Notes: a model not told the origin generated them from the letters alone. DNA of 64,000 nucleotides from Azoarcus indigens (GCF_004361735.1 NZ_SNVV01000016.1:1-64000); one strand, 5' to 3'. Positions 1 through 7,687 are shown, counted from the first letter of the stretch. A program made the numbers and translations.

Positions 1-123
1 TCCGGCGCCCGCCTGGTGCTCACCGCGATGCGCCAGCTGGAGGCGACCGGCGGCCGCTATGCGCTGTGCACCATGTGCATCGGCGTGGGGCAGGGTATCG
101 CCATCGCCATAGAGCGGATCTGA
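1..123 (+). CDS. acetyl-CoA acetyltransferase (thiolase), C-terminal end only
   Basis: Only the last 40 codons are inside the window; the gene begins upstream. The readable tail contains GGRYALCTMCIGVGQG followed by a short hydrophobic end. This is the characteristic thiolase C-terminus: the second active-site cysteine lies in the C-x-G motif (CIG), and the Gly-rich loop follows it. Thiolases of this type condense two acetyl-CoA, or cleave 3-ketoacyl-CoA, in beta-oxidation or polyhydroxybutyrate synthesis. The tail cannot tell these roles apart, so no symbol is given. The stop is TGA at 121-123. Confidence 0.9.
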   Translation, partial: SGARLVLTAMRQLEATGGRYALCTMCIGVGQGIAIAIERI

Positions 124-199
124 AACCCTGCGCACGCAGGGGATAACATGAGAAGGCGGCCACTGCCGCCCACACCAGAAGAGAACAAGGAGACGAACC

Positions 200-781
200 G
201 TGAGGCCGGAAGCCATCCAGATCATCAAGGACGAACACCTCGCCATCAGCGCGGTACTGTATTCCCTGCGCTACCTCGTCAAGGAGATGCGCAAGGGTTC
301 GGCGCCCAACTTTCCGCTGCTCAAGGCCATCCTGGACTACATCGTGTCCTACCCGGACCGCTGGCATCACCCCAAGGAGGACAAATACCTCTTCGCCGCG
401 GTGCGCCGCCGCACCCGCGAGGCGGACAAACTGATCGAGCGCCTGGAGCGGGAGCACAGCCTGGGCTACCCGATGGTGGAGGAACTGAAGCGTGACCTGA
501 TCGCCTTCCAGAACGGCGAAACCGAGGCCCGCGAGCGCTTCTTCGCTACCGCCGACCGCTACGCCGAGCTGGAGTGGGAGCACCTGCACACCGAGGAAGA
601 GGTGTTCATGCCCATCGCCGAGCGGGTGCTCACCGCCGAGGACTGGGCGGAAATCCACACCGCCTTCCGCGAGAACGACAACCCGCTGTTCGGCATCAAG
701 CCGAAAGAAGAGGCGGAATCCCTGTACCAGAAGATCCTGTCGCTGGCGCCGGCGCCCATGGGCTTCGGCCCGGCGGCCTGA
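200..781 (+). CDS. hemerythrin-domain protein (193 aa)
   Basis: This is a cytoplasmic all-helical protein with the spaced His/Glu iron ligands of a hemerythrin: DEHLAIS near residue 10, HHPKED near 55, EHSLGY near 82 and HLHTEEE near 125. Hemerythrin-like domains bind a di-iron centre that reacts with O2 or NO. The GTG start at 200 is chosen because AAGGAG sits about 8 bases upstream (187-192) and the family begins close to the first ligand helix. The gene stands alone between a thiolase gene and a convergent stress protein. A second, unrelated hemerythrin lies at 5346-5810, so the strain carries at least two. The physiological role (O2 or NO sensing, storage or repair) is not resolved by sequence. 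Confidence 0.9.
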   Translation: MRPEAIQIIKDEHLAISAVLYSLRYLVKEMRKGSAPNFPLLKAILDYIVSYPDRWHHPKEDKYLFAAVRRRTREADKLIERLEREHSLGYPMVEELKRDLIAFQNGETEARERFFATADRYAELEWEHLHTEEEVFMPIAERVLTAEDWAEIHTAFRENDNPLFGIKPKEEAESLYQKILSLAPAPMGFGPAA

Positions 782-902
782 GTGTCCCGCCACTGAGCGC
801 CGCCACCTAAGTAAGCACCGCCGCTGGCGGCCCCGGCTCGCAGGAACCGTGGCCGCCGGCGCAGGAGCAAGGGGTGGCCGGCAGCCGCCGGCCGCCACCG
901 CC

Positions 903-1388
903 TCAGCGGGCGATGGTCACCGGAATGGACGAGGTGCGTGCCACCTCGGTCGCCACCGAACCCAGCAGCAGACGGCCAATGCCGCCGCGGCCGCGGCTGG
1001 CGAGCAGGATGGAATGGAAGCCGCCCTCGACGGCGAAGCGGACGATGGTTTCCGCCGTGTGACCAATGGCGATGTGCGTCTTGCACGCCACGCCGGCCGC
1101 CTCCAGTTGCTCCCGCGCCGGCTTGAGCGCCGCCAGGCCCTCTTCCCGGTAGTAGTGCTGCAACTCCTCATGGGAAACGAACAGCCGCGCATGGCCGGAA
1201 TCCACCGGAATCTGCACATTCAGCACATGAACCTCGGCGTGCAGGCCGGCGCCGGTCAGGCGCAGCAGGTGGGCAACTGCGCGCTCGCCGCATTCGGAGC
1301 CATCCACCGCCAGCAGCACCTTCACGCTCGCGGGCTGGGTCGCCACCACCTCACCGGCGGTGCCGCCCTCTTCGCTCATTCCGCTCAT
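903..1388 (-). CDS. universal stress protein, UspA family (161 aa)
   Basis: This is a single Usp domain. It starts with the beta strand VKVLLAVDGSE, which holds the Asp that contacts adenine. It ends with the nucleotide-binding loop ASRGRGGIGRLLLGSVA, a G-x2-G-x9-GS type motif, so ATP binding is likely. Usp proteins are soluble modulators of stress survival. An in-frame start further upstream exists. ATG at 1388 is preferred because it overlaps the terC stop as ATGA and has a purine-rich ribosome site (GGGGAGGGG) just before it. The overlap implies translational coupling and co-transcription with terC. Confidence 0.9.
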   Translation of the reverse strand: MSGMSEEGGTAGEVVATQPASVKVLLAVDGSECGERAVAHLLRLTGAGLHAEVHVLNVQIPVDSGHARLFVSHEELQHYYREEGLAALKPAREQLEAAGVACKTHIAIGHTAETIVRFAVEGGFHSILLASRGRGGIGRLLLGSVATEVARTSSIPVTIAR

Positions 1389-2122
1389 TTCGTGCCCCTC
1401 CCCTTGTCGTCCGCCTCCAGGTCCAGCTCCACCAGCGGGCCGGGCACCGCGCGGCTCGCCAGCCACTTGCCTAGGCCCACCACCAGCACCGCGCCTATGG
1501 CGGCCGTCACATAGTGCAGCCAGCCCGGCGCGCCGGACAGCAGGGGCGCCAGGATCACGTCGCCCACCAGCATGGTGCCGGCGATCCAGCCCAGCAGCGC
1601 CGCGCCCAGCGTGATCACGATGGGGAAGCGGTCCATCAGGTGCAGCACCAGCTTGCTGCCCCAGACGATGATGGGAATGCTGACGACGATGCCGAACACC
1701 ACCAGCGACATGTCGCCATGCGCCGCGCCGGCCACCGCGATCACGTTGTCCAGGCTCATCACCGCGTCGGCCACCACCACCGTCTTGATCGCGCCCAGCA
1801 GGTGGGTGCTGCCCTCGATGCTGCCGTGCTCGTCCTCATCCTCCGGCTGCATCAGCTTCACCCCTATCCAGGCCAGCAGCAGCGCGCCCACCAGCTTGAG
1901 GAAGGGCATCGCCAGCAGCTTCACCGCGAAGAAGATGAGCACGATGCGCAGCACGATGGCGCCCAGCACGCCCCAGAAGATGCCCTTGTTGCGCTGGGAT
2001 TCCGGCAGGCGCCGGCAGGCGAGCGCGATCACCACCGCGTTGTCGCCGCCGAGCAGGATGTCGATGGCGATGACCTGGGCCACCGAAACCCAGAACGTCG
2101 GCTCGAGAAGAAACTCCGGCAT
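1385..2122 (-). CDS. TerC-family integral membrane protein (245 aa)
   Basis: This is a polytopic inner-membrane protein of the TerC/YjbE family, with about seven hydrophobic segments. The acidic signatures are in the membrane: DILLGGDNAVVIALA near residue 20 and DAVMSLDNVIAVAG near 120. Characterised relatives export manganese or protect against metal stress, and the conserved GGDN and SLDN aspartates are the presumed metal route. Start ATG 2122 has AAGGAAG upstream. It forms an operon with the stress protein. The leader (2123-2270) holds a GC-rich hairpin with a T-rich flank that could attenuate transcription. The substrate cannot be read from the sequence. Confidence 0.88.
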   Translation of the reverse strand: MPEFLLEPTFWVSVAQVIAIDILLGGDNAVVIALACRRLPESQRNKGIFWGVLGAIVLRIVLIFFAVKLLAMPFLKLVGALLLAWIGVKLMQPEDEDEHGSIEGSTHLLGAIKTVVVADAVMSLDNVIAVAGAAHGDMSLVVFGIVVSIPIIVWGSKLVLHLMDRFPIVITLGAALLGWIAGTMLVGDVILAPLLSGAPGWLHYVTAAIGAVLVVGLGKWLASRAVPGPLVELDLEADDKGRGTK

Positions 2123-2557
2123 TGATCTTCCTTGGTCAGGACGGCGGCCTCCACGGCCCGCCGCAGGGTGGCGCCGGCACACGCCGCCGCCAAACGAAAA
2201 CCCGCGCCGGGCGCGGGTTGCAGCCCGCGGCGGAACACTGCTGCCGGCCGCGGATCAGGGCTGCGAGTCTAGCACCCGGCGTGCACCGCCGGAACCCGCG
2301 CTGCACGGCGGAAATGGCGTCGGCAAAGCCACAAATGCAGCACGGTTGTCTGACAAGCCCTGACGCTTCGGCCGCGTTCCCGGCACCTCCCCCTCGCCCG
2401 CACGCCGTATCCAGGCGCGCGAAAAAGCCTCTCCGCAACGCGCGGCATGGACCTTGCGGAAAGCGGCCGCCGCGCAAAGCCGCCTTCCCCGTGAGGGTGC
2501 GCCGCCGCCGGTGCAGCGCCCACTACAACATCAATCACTTCAAGAAAGAGTACCTAC
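2123..2557. other. 435-base intergenic region between divergent terC and the small exported protein
   Basis: I see no credible gene. On the minus strand there is a -10-like TAGACT (2271-2266), followed by the hairpin annotated at 2192-2219 and then the terC ribosome site. I searched by eye for the yybP-ykoY (Mn2+) riboswitch consensus that often precedes terC-type genes and did not recognise it. Confidence 0.5.
2192..2219 (-). terminator. terminator-like hairpin in the terC leader
   Basis: A perfect 9-bp stem (2199-2207 with 2211-2219, AACCCGCGC/GCGCGGGTT) has a 3-base loop. On the minus strand it is followed by TTTTCGTTT. It lies about 70 bases before the terC start and downstream of a possible -10. 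It may therefore be an attenuator rather than the end of a gene. Confidence 0.5.
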
Positions 2558-2854
2558 ATGCAATTCAGCAACAAGACGGCCGCCTTCGCCGCCCTTTCCC
2601 TCCTGCTCGTTTCCGGCAGCAGCATCGCCGGGCCGGACTGGACCGCCATCGAACGCGCCCGCGCCGCCGCGAAGCAGACCGCCGCCAGCGAAGCCGCTGC
2701 CGGCACGCCCGCCGCAGCCACCGCCTCCGACAACGTGCGCAAGCTCAGCCACGGCCCGCGCGCCGTGGTGCTGCCCGGCGTCGCCAAGGCGGACGCAGCG
2801 ACCCAGGTCGCCGAGGAAATCCGCCCGCAGGCCGTCCAGACTGCCACCCGCTGA
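2558..2854 (+). CDS. small exported protein of unknown function (98 aa)
   Basis: I do not recognise a family. Residues 1-24 form a clear Sec signal peptide (a basic start, then hydrophobic AALSLLLVSGSSIAG, with cleavage near A-G-P). The mature part is about 74 residues, Ala-rich, polar and probably helical, with no cysteine, so it is likely periplasmic. The gene has a purine-rich site upstream, is followed directly by a strong intrinsic terminator, and stands alone as a monocistronic unit. Codon use matches its neighbours. Confidence 0.7.
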   Translation: MQFSNKTAAFAALSLLLVSGSSIAGPDWTAIERARAAAKQTAASEAAAGTPAAATASDNVRKLSHGPRAVVLPGVAKADAATQVAEEIRPQAVQTATR

Positions 2855-2890
2855 GGCCGGCCGGCGGCGCTTCCCGCCGCCGCCATCGCC

Positions 2891-2920
2891 AGGCCCCCTA
2901 TCGGGGGCCTTTTGTTTTTT
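2891..2920 (+). terminator. intrinsic terminator after the small exported protein
   Basis: A perfect 8-bp stem, AGGCCCCC (2891-2898) with GGGGGCCT (2903-2910), has a TATC loop and is followed by TTTGTTTTTT. Confidence 0.9.
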
Positions 2921-3052
2921 CCGTCCGCCGCCTTCCACCCGCACTCCGCCTTGCGCTTGCAATCGACAGACCCGCGCCATCAGCAAGCCAGGGGGCCTGC
3001 TTTCCCCATGGGCTAGAATCGACGGCCATACCCCATGACAGGCTGAACAACG

Positions 3053-3754
3053 ATGGCCGGAGAACTCCCCACCGCCTCCCCCGCCCTGATCGCCCAGCTG
3101 CGCCAGGTGCCCCTGTTCTCGGAACTCGCCGACGAAGACATCGCGCGCATCGCCCGCCAGAGCCGCGAACGCGCGCTGGCCCGCGGCGAAGTGCTGTTCC
3201 AGCGCGGCGACACCCCGCGCGGCTTCTTCTGCGTGCTGCGCGGCCAGGTGAAGCTGGCCTTCTCCTCCGCCCAGGGCAACGAGAAAGTGGTGGAAGTGAT
3301 AGGCGCCGGCCAGAGCTTCGGCGAGGCGGTGATGTTCATGGAGCGGCCCTACCCGGTGTTCGCCGAGGCGCTGGTCGACAGCACCCTGCTCGCCATCGGC
3401 CACGACGCCATCCTCGGCCAGCTGGACGAAGACCCGCGCTTCGCCCGCAAGCTGCTCGCCGGCCTCTCCATCCGCCTGCACAGCCTGGTGCGCGACGTCG
3501 AGACCTACACCCTGCGCTCCAGCACCCAGCGGGTGATCGGCTACCTGCTGCAGCAGACGCCGGAGGACGTGGACAGCGGCGAGTGCCGCATCGGCCTGCC
3601 GACCAGCAAGCAGGTGATCGCCTCCCGCCTCAACCTCACGCCGGAAACCCTGTCGCGCATCTTCCACGACCTGGCCGACAGCGGCCTCATCACCGTCGCC
3701 GGCCGCCACATCACCCTGCACGACCTGCGCCGGCTGCGGGCGCACGAGGGCTGA
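3053..3754 (+). CDS. Crp/Fnr-family regulator, DNR-like (233 aa)
   Basis: This is a transcription factor with an N-terminal cyclic-nucleotide-binding-type sensor fold (residues ~18-130, including GQSFGEAVMF), a long dimer helix, and a C-terminal winged helix (~155-230). The recognition helix reads LTPETLSRIF. Its E-x2-S-R set is what FNR and DNR use to read TTGAT half-sites. The N-terminus lacks the cysteine cluster of true FNR, so an iron-sulfur oxygen sensor is unlikely. A heme- or NO-linked DNR/NnrR role is inferred from the neighbourhood. A -10-like TAGAAT lies at 3014-3019. The gene converges on the hemerythrin-DUF2249 operon. It is a paralogue of the regulator at 6899-7687. Confidence 0.9.
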   Translation: MAGELPTASPALIAQLRQVPLFSELADEDIARIARQSRERALARGEVLFQRGDTPRGFFCVLRGQVKLAFSSAQGNEKVVEVIGAGQSFGEAVMFMERPYPVFAEALVDSTLLAIGHDAILGQLDEDPRFARKLLAGLSIRLHSLVRDVETYTLRSSTQRVIGYLLQQTPEDVDSGECRIGLPTSKQVIASRLNLTPETLSRIFHDLADSGLITVAGRHITLHDLRRLRAHEG

Positions 3755-3764
3755 GCGCGCCGGC

Positions 3765-5051
3765 TCAGGGCAGCGCCACCGCCGGCGCCTGCTCCACCGC
3801 GAGGTAAGCCCGCAGCGCGCCGGCCAGGTTCGCCAGCAGCAGGCCGCCGGAGGCCGCCAGCAGCAGGCCGCCCGCCACCGCCGTCGGCGGCCACAGGGTG
3901 GCCAGCAGCAGCGCCAGCAGGTTGGCCAGGTGCAGGCGGTAATGCAGCAGCTGGCGCTCCTCGGTGATCAGGCGGGTCATCGCCGGTGGCCGATTCACCT
4001 TGCGGCGCAGGTGCAGCCACAGGATGAAGGGCACGATCTTGTAGAGCATGCCCAGCATCACCGACAGGAATACGCCGGCCAGCGCCAGCACGCCCAGTTG
4101 GGGCCCCAGCCCGGCGTCCGGCGCGAGACCGGTGGCGCTGGCGGCAAGCAGCCCCGCCACCAGCATCAGTGCCAACATCGCCAGCCGCCAGAAGCGGAAG
4201 CAGGCGTCGGTGATCTTGCGCCGGCGGCGGCGCTGCAGTGCCAGCGTGGCCCAGGCGAAGGCGGCCGCGGCCAGCGCCAGGCCGATGGCCAGCAGCCGCT
4301 CCGCCCAACCGCCGCCCCAGCCGGCGGGCGTCGCCATCACCAGCGAACCGATGATGAGCACCGCGCCTATGGCCGCCGGCAGGCCGCGGGTGAACAGCAG
4401 CGGGTAAGACGGCGTCAGCAGGAACATCGGCACCACCAGCCAGGCGACCGCCACCAGCAGCAGGCCGGCCCAGCCGCCCAGCCCCCAAGCCTGATGCAGG
4501 GTGGACAGCGCCATCCAGCCGCCGCCGAGATCGCCGCTGCGTACCAGCGCCAGCGCCGCGCCCAGGCCGACGGTGACGACCAGCGCCAGCATCGCCCCGC
4601 GCAGCCCCCACACGGTGGCGCCCAGCGCCGGCGTGCGCCACAGGCCGGCGGAAACGCCCAGCACCAGCGCCGCCACCGCCAGCCCGAGCAGGCCGGCGGC
4701 AAGGTGGAAGAACAGTGCATCGCTCCACAGGAAGGCGCAGGCCAGCGCCGCGCCGCCGGCACTCAAGGCCAGATGCACCAACCCGGCGAGCAGGCGCGGC
4801 TGCACCACGTTGGCGCCCGCGGCCACCGGCAGCACCTGGAACAGCGCGCCCAGCATGATCTGCAGCATGGTGCCGGCGGTGAGCAGGTGGGTGGCCGCCA
4901 GCGCCTCCGGCGTCCACCGGCTGGCGAACACCGCCTCGCCGCGCAGCACCAGCAACAGGCCGGCGGCGAGAACGAACAGCGGCGCGGTGAAGAAGAAGCG
5001 CAGCGGCACCGACAGCGGCGGCGCCTGCTCGAAGGAAAGTTCGGCGGCCAT
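3765..5051 (-). CDS. polytopic membrane protein of the denitrification regulon (428 aa)
   Basis: The protein is almost entirely hydrophobic, with about twelve predicted membrane helices. Histidines lie in or next to membrane segments (ATHLLTAG near residue 55, FFHLAAG near 115, STLHQAWG near 185, LWLHLRRK near 345, LLHYRLHLANL near 365). That pattern recalls NnrS or heme-copper-oxidase-like proteins found beside denitrification genes. I cannot assign it to NnrS with confidence. It is the last gene of an operon behind a hemerythrin and a DUF2249 protein, with a good ribosome site (GGGAGGCAGG) before ATG 5051. The operon promoter carries a strong FNR/DNR box. A role in NO or metal/heme handling under denitrifying conditions is inference. 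Confidence 0.75.
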   Translation of the reverse strand: MAAELSFEQAPPLSVPLRFFFTAPLFVLAAGLLLVLRGEAVFASRWTPEALAATHLLTAGTMLQIMLGALFQVLPVAAGANVVQPRLLAGLVHLALSAGGAALACAFLWSDALFFHLAAGLLGLAVAALVLGVSAGLWRTPALGATVWGLRGAMLALVVTVGLGAALALVRSGDLGGGWMALSTLHQAWGLGGWAGLLLVAVAWLVVPMFLLTPSYPLLFTRGLPAAIGAVLIIGSLVMATPAGWGGGWAERLLAIGLALAAAAFAWATLALQRRRRRKITDACFRFWRLAMLALMLVAGLLAASATGLAPDAGLGPQLGVLALAGVFLSVMLGMLYKIVPFILWLHLRRKVNRPPAMTRLITEERQLLHYRLHLANLLALLLATLWPPTAVAGGLLLAASGGLLLANLAGALRAYLAVEQAPAVALP

Positions 5052-5095
5052 CGGCCTGCCTCCCGCGGGGAATGCGGTCGCCGTGGCGGCCGCGC

Positions 5096-5353
5096 TTAGT
5101 GGCCGGCGTGCCGGATGTGGACGATGAAACGGCCGTCGTCCTCGATGTACTCGGTGCGGTAGGCGTAGCCGTTGGTGTTCAGTATCCGGTACAGCGGGAA
5201 GGGCTCACGGTTGAGCCACAGTTGCAGCTCCTCGCCGCGTTCGAGGAAATCCAGCGCCTCCAGGGTGCGCTCCATCGGCTCCGGCGGAACCATGTCGCGC
5301 GCGTCTATCACCCGGGGGGCGCCCGCCGCCCCGTCCCCCGCCTGCTCAGCCAT
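5096..5353 (-). CDS. DUF2249 domain protein (85 aa)
   Basis: This is a small cytoplasmic protein of the TusA-like fold family DUF2249. It shows the conserved start of the domain (VIDARDMVPPEPMERTLEAL), the central LQLWLNREPFPLY, and the closing RFIVHIRHAGH. DUF2249 proteins often sit beside hemerythrins and denitrification genes; no biochemical function is established. Its ATG overlaps the hemerythrin stop by 8 bases (ATGGCTGA), so the two are translationally coupled. A GGAGGTGG ribosome site precedes it. Confidence 0.9.
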   Translation of the reverse strand: MAEQAGDGAAGAPRVIDARDMVPPEPMERTLEALDFLERGEELQLWLNREPFPLYRILNTNGYAYRTEYIEDDGRFIVHIRHAGH

Positions 5354-5810
5354 GCGCCACCTCCATCAAGGCCTGCTCGACCTCTCCCATCAGCTGCTTG
5401 AAGGCCACCTCGTCGCCACCCAGTATCCGGTCGCACATCGGGTAGAGGATGTTCTCTTCCTTCATGTTGTGTTGCTGCAGCAGGATGAGCAAGGTTTCGG
5501 CGGCATCGGCGAAGGCGACGGCGTTGCGGCCAGCCAGCGCCTCGTCCAGCCAGCCCAGCAGCTCGCGCATCTCCTCATGCTCGGAGCGCATCACCCGGGT
5601 GGGGCCGGCGGTGTTGCCGGTGCTGGCCTCGAAGGCGGGGAAGATGCGCTCCTCCTCGACCGCCAGGTGGCCGAGCAGGTCGGCGCGGAAGCGGGCCAGG
5701 CTGGCGGCGCAGGCGCTCCAGTCGCCGCGGTGGGCATCGGCCTCGGCGGTAGCGAAGGCCTCGTCGCAATGGCCATGGTGGTGTTGCATGAAGTGGGTCA
5801 GGCGGTCCAT
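5346..5810 (-). CDS. hemerythrin-domain protein, first gene of an FNR/DNR-box operon (154 aa)
   Basis: This is a four-helix hemerythrin domain. The likely iron ligands are HHHGHCDE near residue 10, HLAVEEERIFPAFE near 52, RSEHEEM near 80, and QQHNMKEENILYP near 118. It is shorter than the hemerythrin at 200-781 and shares little beyond the ligands. Start ATG 5810 has GGAGAG upstream and begins at the first ligand helix; earlier in-frame starts would put the promoter inside the gene. A 9/10 FNR box (5872-5885) with a -10 at the class II distance precedes it. Di-iron scavenging or sensing of NO during denitrification is a reasonable inference. Confidence 0.9.
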   Translation of the reverse strand: MDRLTHFMQHHHGHCDEAFATAEADAHRGDWSACAASLARFRADLLGHLAVEEERIFPAFEASTGNTAGPTRVMRSEHEEMRELLGWLDEALAGRNAVAFADAAETLLILLQQHNMKEENILYPMCDRILGGDEVAFKQLMGEVEQALMEVAHG

Positions 5811-5843
5811 TCGGGCTCTCTCCGGGGTGGCAGATGAGGCCGG

Positions 5844-5885
5844 ATTGTTTGCGCCGCCGCCGGGCCGCTCCTTGACCCCAATCAA
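5844..5885 (-). promoter_or_regulatory. FNR/DNR box and -10 of the hemerythrin operon
   Basis: On the minus strand TTGATTGGGGTCAA (5885-5872) matches TTGAT-N4-ATCAA at 9 of 10 positions. A -10-like AACAAT lies at 5849-5844, exactly where a box centred at -41.5 would place it. This gives a start near 5837 and a leader of about 27 bases. Confidence 0.8.
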
Positions 5886-5939
5886 ATCCGAAAAATCGTT
5901 TGCCATGCGGCGACCGCCGGCGACGCCAGCCTGGATCGC

Positions 5940-5982
5940 TTGATCTGGATCATGGAGCGCGCCCGGGAAGCGGCCGGATAAT
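5940..5982 (+). promoter_or_regulatory. FNR/DNR box and -10 reading toward the DUF3079 gene
   Basis: TTGATCTGGATCAT (5940-5953) matches the anaerobox at 9 of 10 positions. GATAAT (5977-5982) is a near-consensus -10 at class II spacing. Transcription would start near 5989, about 148 bases before the DUF3079 start. With the box at 5872-5885 this makes a divergent pair of anaeroboxes only 54 bases apart. Confidence 0.75.
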
Positions 5983-6136
5983 CCGCCCATCCCTTCACCG
6001 GGCCACGGCGCTCACCTCCTCACGCGATCCAGACAATCGCTCGGGCGCCCACGCTTCCTCCTCCGAGCGGCCCGGCGAGGGGATATCCGTTTCCTGCCTC
6101 CTGCCTGCATTACCCGGCGTAGAAGCGCCCGCGATC

Positions 6137-6388
6137 ATGGCCAAGAAGTTCCCGCTGAACCCCAAGCACCCCGAGCGCATCTGCTGGGGCTGCGACAAGT
6201 ACTGCCCCACCGCCTCGCTGGGCTGTGGCAACGGCTCCGGCCGCACCCAGCACCCGGCGGAACTGCTGGGCGAAGACTGGTACCTCTACGGCGACTGGGG
6301 CCTGACGCCGGACGAGAAGGGCAACGCCGTCGAGGAGACATCCGCCCAGGCTGCCGCGGAAGCGGCCACGGGAACGGCACCGCGTTGA
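6137..6388 (+). CDS. DUF3079 family cysteine-rich mini-protein (83 aa)
   Basis: The N-terminus MAKKFPLNPKHPERICWGCD and the following YCP...LGCGNGSGRTQHP are the DUF3079 signature. Four cysteines (16, 19, 23, 30) and His11 form a compact candidate metal or iron-sulfur site. The C-terminal 30 residues are acidic and Ala-rich. No function is known for the family. ATG 6137 is chosen because the conserved domain starts exactly there; the ribosome site is weak. The gene is driven by an anaerobox promoter divergent from the hemerythrin operon, so it is likely part of the same response. Confidence 0.88.
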   Translation: MAKKFPLNPKHPERICWGCDKYCPTASLGCGNGSGRTQHPAELLGEDWYLYGDWGLTPDEKGNAVEETSAQAAAEAATGTAPR

Positions 6389-6898
6389 ACGCGGCGGCCG
6401 CCAGCCAGCCTCCGGCACCGCAATAACGCCGCGCGGCGCCAGCCGCCGCCCGCCCCGCAACCGGCACCCGTCCTTCCCCTTTGGTGGGCATTCGACCGCC
6501 ATGACCGGGCCGCATCGAGGCCGCTTCCCGCCGATGACAAGCGCGCCGCCAAAATTGTCCCGAATCAAGGAGCCTGCCCCGGCGCCTTCCTAGACTGCGG
6601 CCTATCTCCGGGCCGCTCCCGGCCTTTCCGCTTCCACCGACCTCCTTATCCCGATGACCGCGCAGGACACCTTCCCCGGCCCACCGCCCCGCCGCGTCAT
6701 CCCGATCCGCCGGGCGGACGCCCAGCGTGGTCTGCAGGGCCGGGAAGGAGCGCCAGCGATGCACCGCCCGGCGCTTGCCCCGCAACCGGCCGGCGGCGGC
6801 GCGAAGGCTCATCGCGGCGGCATTCCGCCGGCCTTCAACGGCCGCCCGGCCGCGCCTCCGGCAGTTCCCGCCCACCACGCCCAGCCCAGGAGGTAAGC
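6389..6898. other. 510-base intergenic region upstream of the second Crp/Fnr regulator
   Basis: Apart from the anaerobox promoter at 6555-6596 and the strong ribosome site just before 6899, I see no convincing gene. An open frame from 6654 to 6896 ends two bases before the regulator start but lacks a ribosome site and encodes a low-complexity Pro/Arg/Ala sequence. The transcript leader would be about 296 bases, which is unusually long. Confidence 0.5.
6555..6596 (+). promoter_or_regulatory. FNR/DNR-type promoter of the second Crp/Fnr regulator
   Basis: TTGTCCCGAATCAA (6555-6568) has a perfect ATCAA half and a weaker TTGTC half. A TAGACT -10 lies at 6591-6596, precisely at class II distance from the box centre. 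Transcription would start near 6603. The site suggests autoregulation or control by a sister regulator. Confidence 0.65.
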
Positions 6899-7687
6899 AT
6901 GCTGCGCGAAGCCCTCCCCTGCATGCAGCCGGTCGACCCACGCGAGCCGGCAGCGCCCCATCTTCCGCTCACGGCCGGCCCTCAAGCCATAGACGTGCAG
7001 AGCGAGCGCATCTGCCAGTTGCTCGCCACCGCGCCGTTGTTCGAGGGCCTGGCGCAGGACGAGATCGCCCGCTTCGCCCGCGGCGTGCGCGAGCTCACCG
7101 CCGCCCGCGGCGAGATCCTGTTCCACCGTGGCGACGCGTGCAGCGGCTTCCACCTCATCCTCGCCGGCCAGATCAAGCTCGCCTTCCTGTCGGCGGCGGG
7201 TAACGAGAAGGTGGTGGAAATCCTGCGCCCCGGCCAGACCTTCGGCGAAGCAGTGATGTTCATGGATAAGCCTTATGTGGTGATGGCGCAGGCGCTGAGC
7301 GACACCCGCCTGCTGCACATTCCCAAGCAGGCGGTGTTCGAGGAAATGGCGCGCGACCCGCTGTTCTGCCGCAAGATCATCGGCGGCCTGTCACGCCGCC
7401 TGCACCAGCTGATGGGCGACGTGGAGAGCTACTCGCTGCGCTCCGGCCGCGACCGCATCGTCGGCTACCTGCTGCGCGAGGAAGGGCTGGACGAAGACTG
7501 CCCCGGCCGCGGCCGCGTCTCCATCCGGCTCTCCACCAGCAAGGGCACCATCGCCTCCCGCCTCAACCTCACCCAGGAGCATTTCTCCCGCATCCTGCAC
7601 GAGCTCGTAGACAGCGGCCTGATAGAGGTGGAAGGCCGCACCATCCATGTGCCCGACATCGCCAGGCTGCGGGCCAGCCTGGACTGA
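6899..7687 (+). CDS. Crp/Fnr-family regulator, DNR-like (262 aa)
   Basis: It has the same layout as the regulator at 3053 with a ~30-residue N-terminal extension. The sensor domain covers ~42-160 (GQTFGEAVMFMDKPYVV), then a dimer helix, then a winged helix with TSKGTIASRLNLTQEHFSRI. The recognition helix keeps E-x2-S-R. Cysteines are scattered (8, 39, 81, 161), not clustered as in FNR, so an NO/heme-type sensor is more likely than an iron-sulfur one. The AGGAGG ribosome site directly before ATG 6899 fixes the start. The upstream anaerobox implies that it sits inside the regulatory network it probably controls. Confidence 0.9.
   Translation: MLREALPCMQPVDPREPAAPHLPLTAGPQAIDVQSERICQLLATAPLFEGLAQDEIARFARGVRELTAARGEILFHRGDACSGFHLILAGQIKLAFLSAAGNEKVVEILRPGQTFGEAVMFMDKPYVVMAQALSDTRLLHIPKQAVFEEMARDPLFCRKIIGGLSRRLHQLMGDVESYSLRSGRDRIVGYLLREEGLDEDCPGRGRVSIRLSTSKGTIASRLNLTQEHFSRILHELVDSGLIEVEGRTIHVPDIARLRASLD

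Noticed and set aside
2123-2270. yybP-ykoY manganese riboswitch before terC
   Set aside because: The conserved GGGGAGTAG-type core is not found by eye; only a terminator-like hairpin is present.
6654-6896. Open frame ending two bases before the Crp/Fnr start at 6899
   Set aside because: It has no ribosome site, encodes low-complexity Pro/Arg/Ala sequence and matches no family. High GC favours chance open frames.
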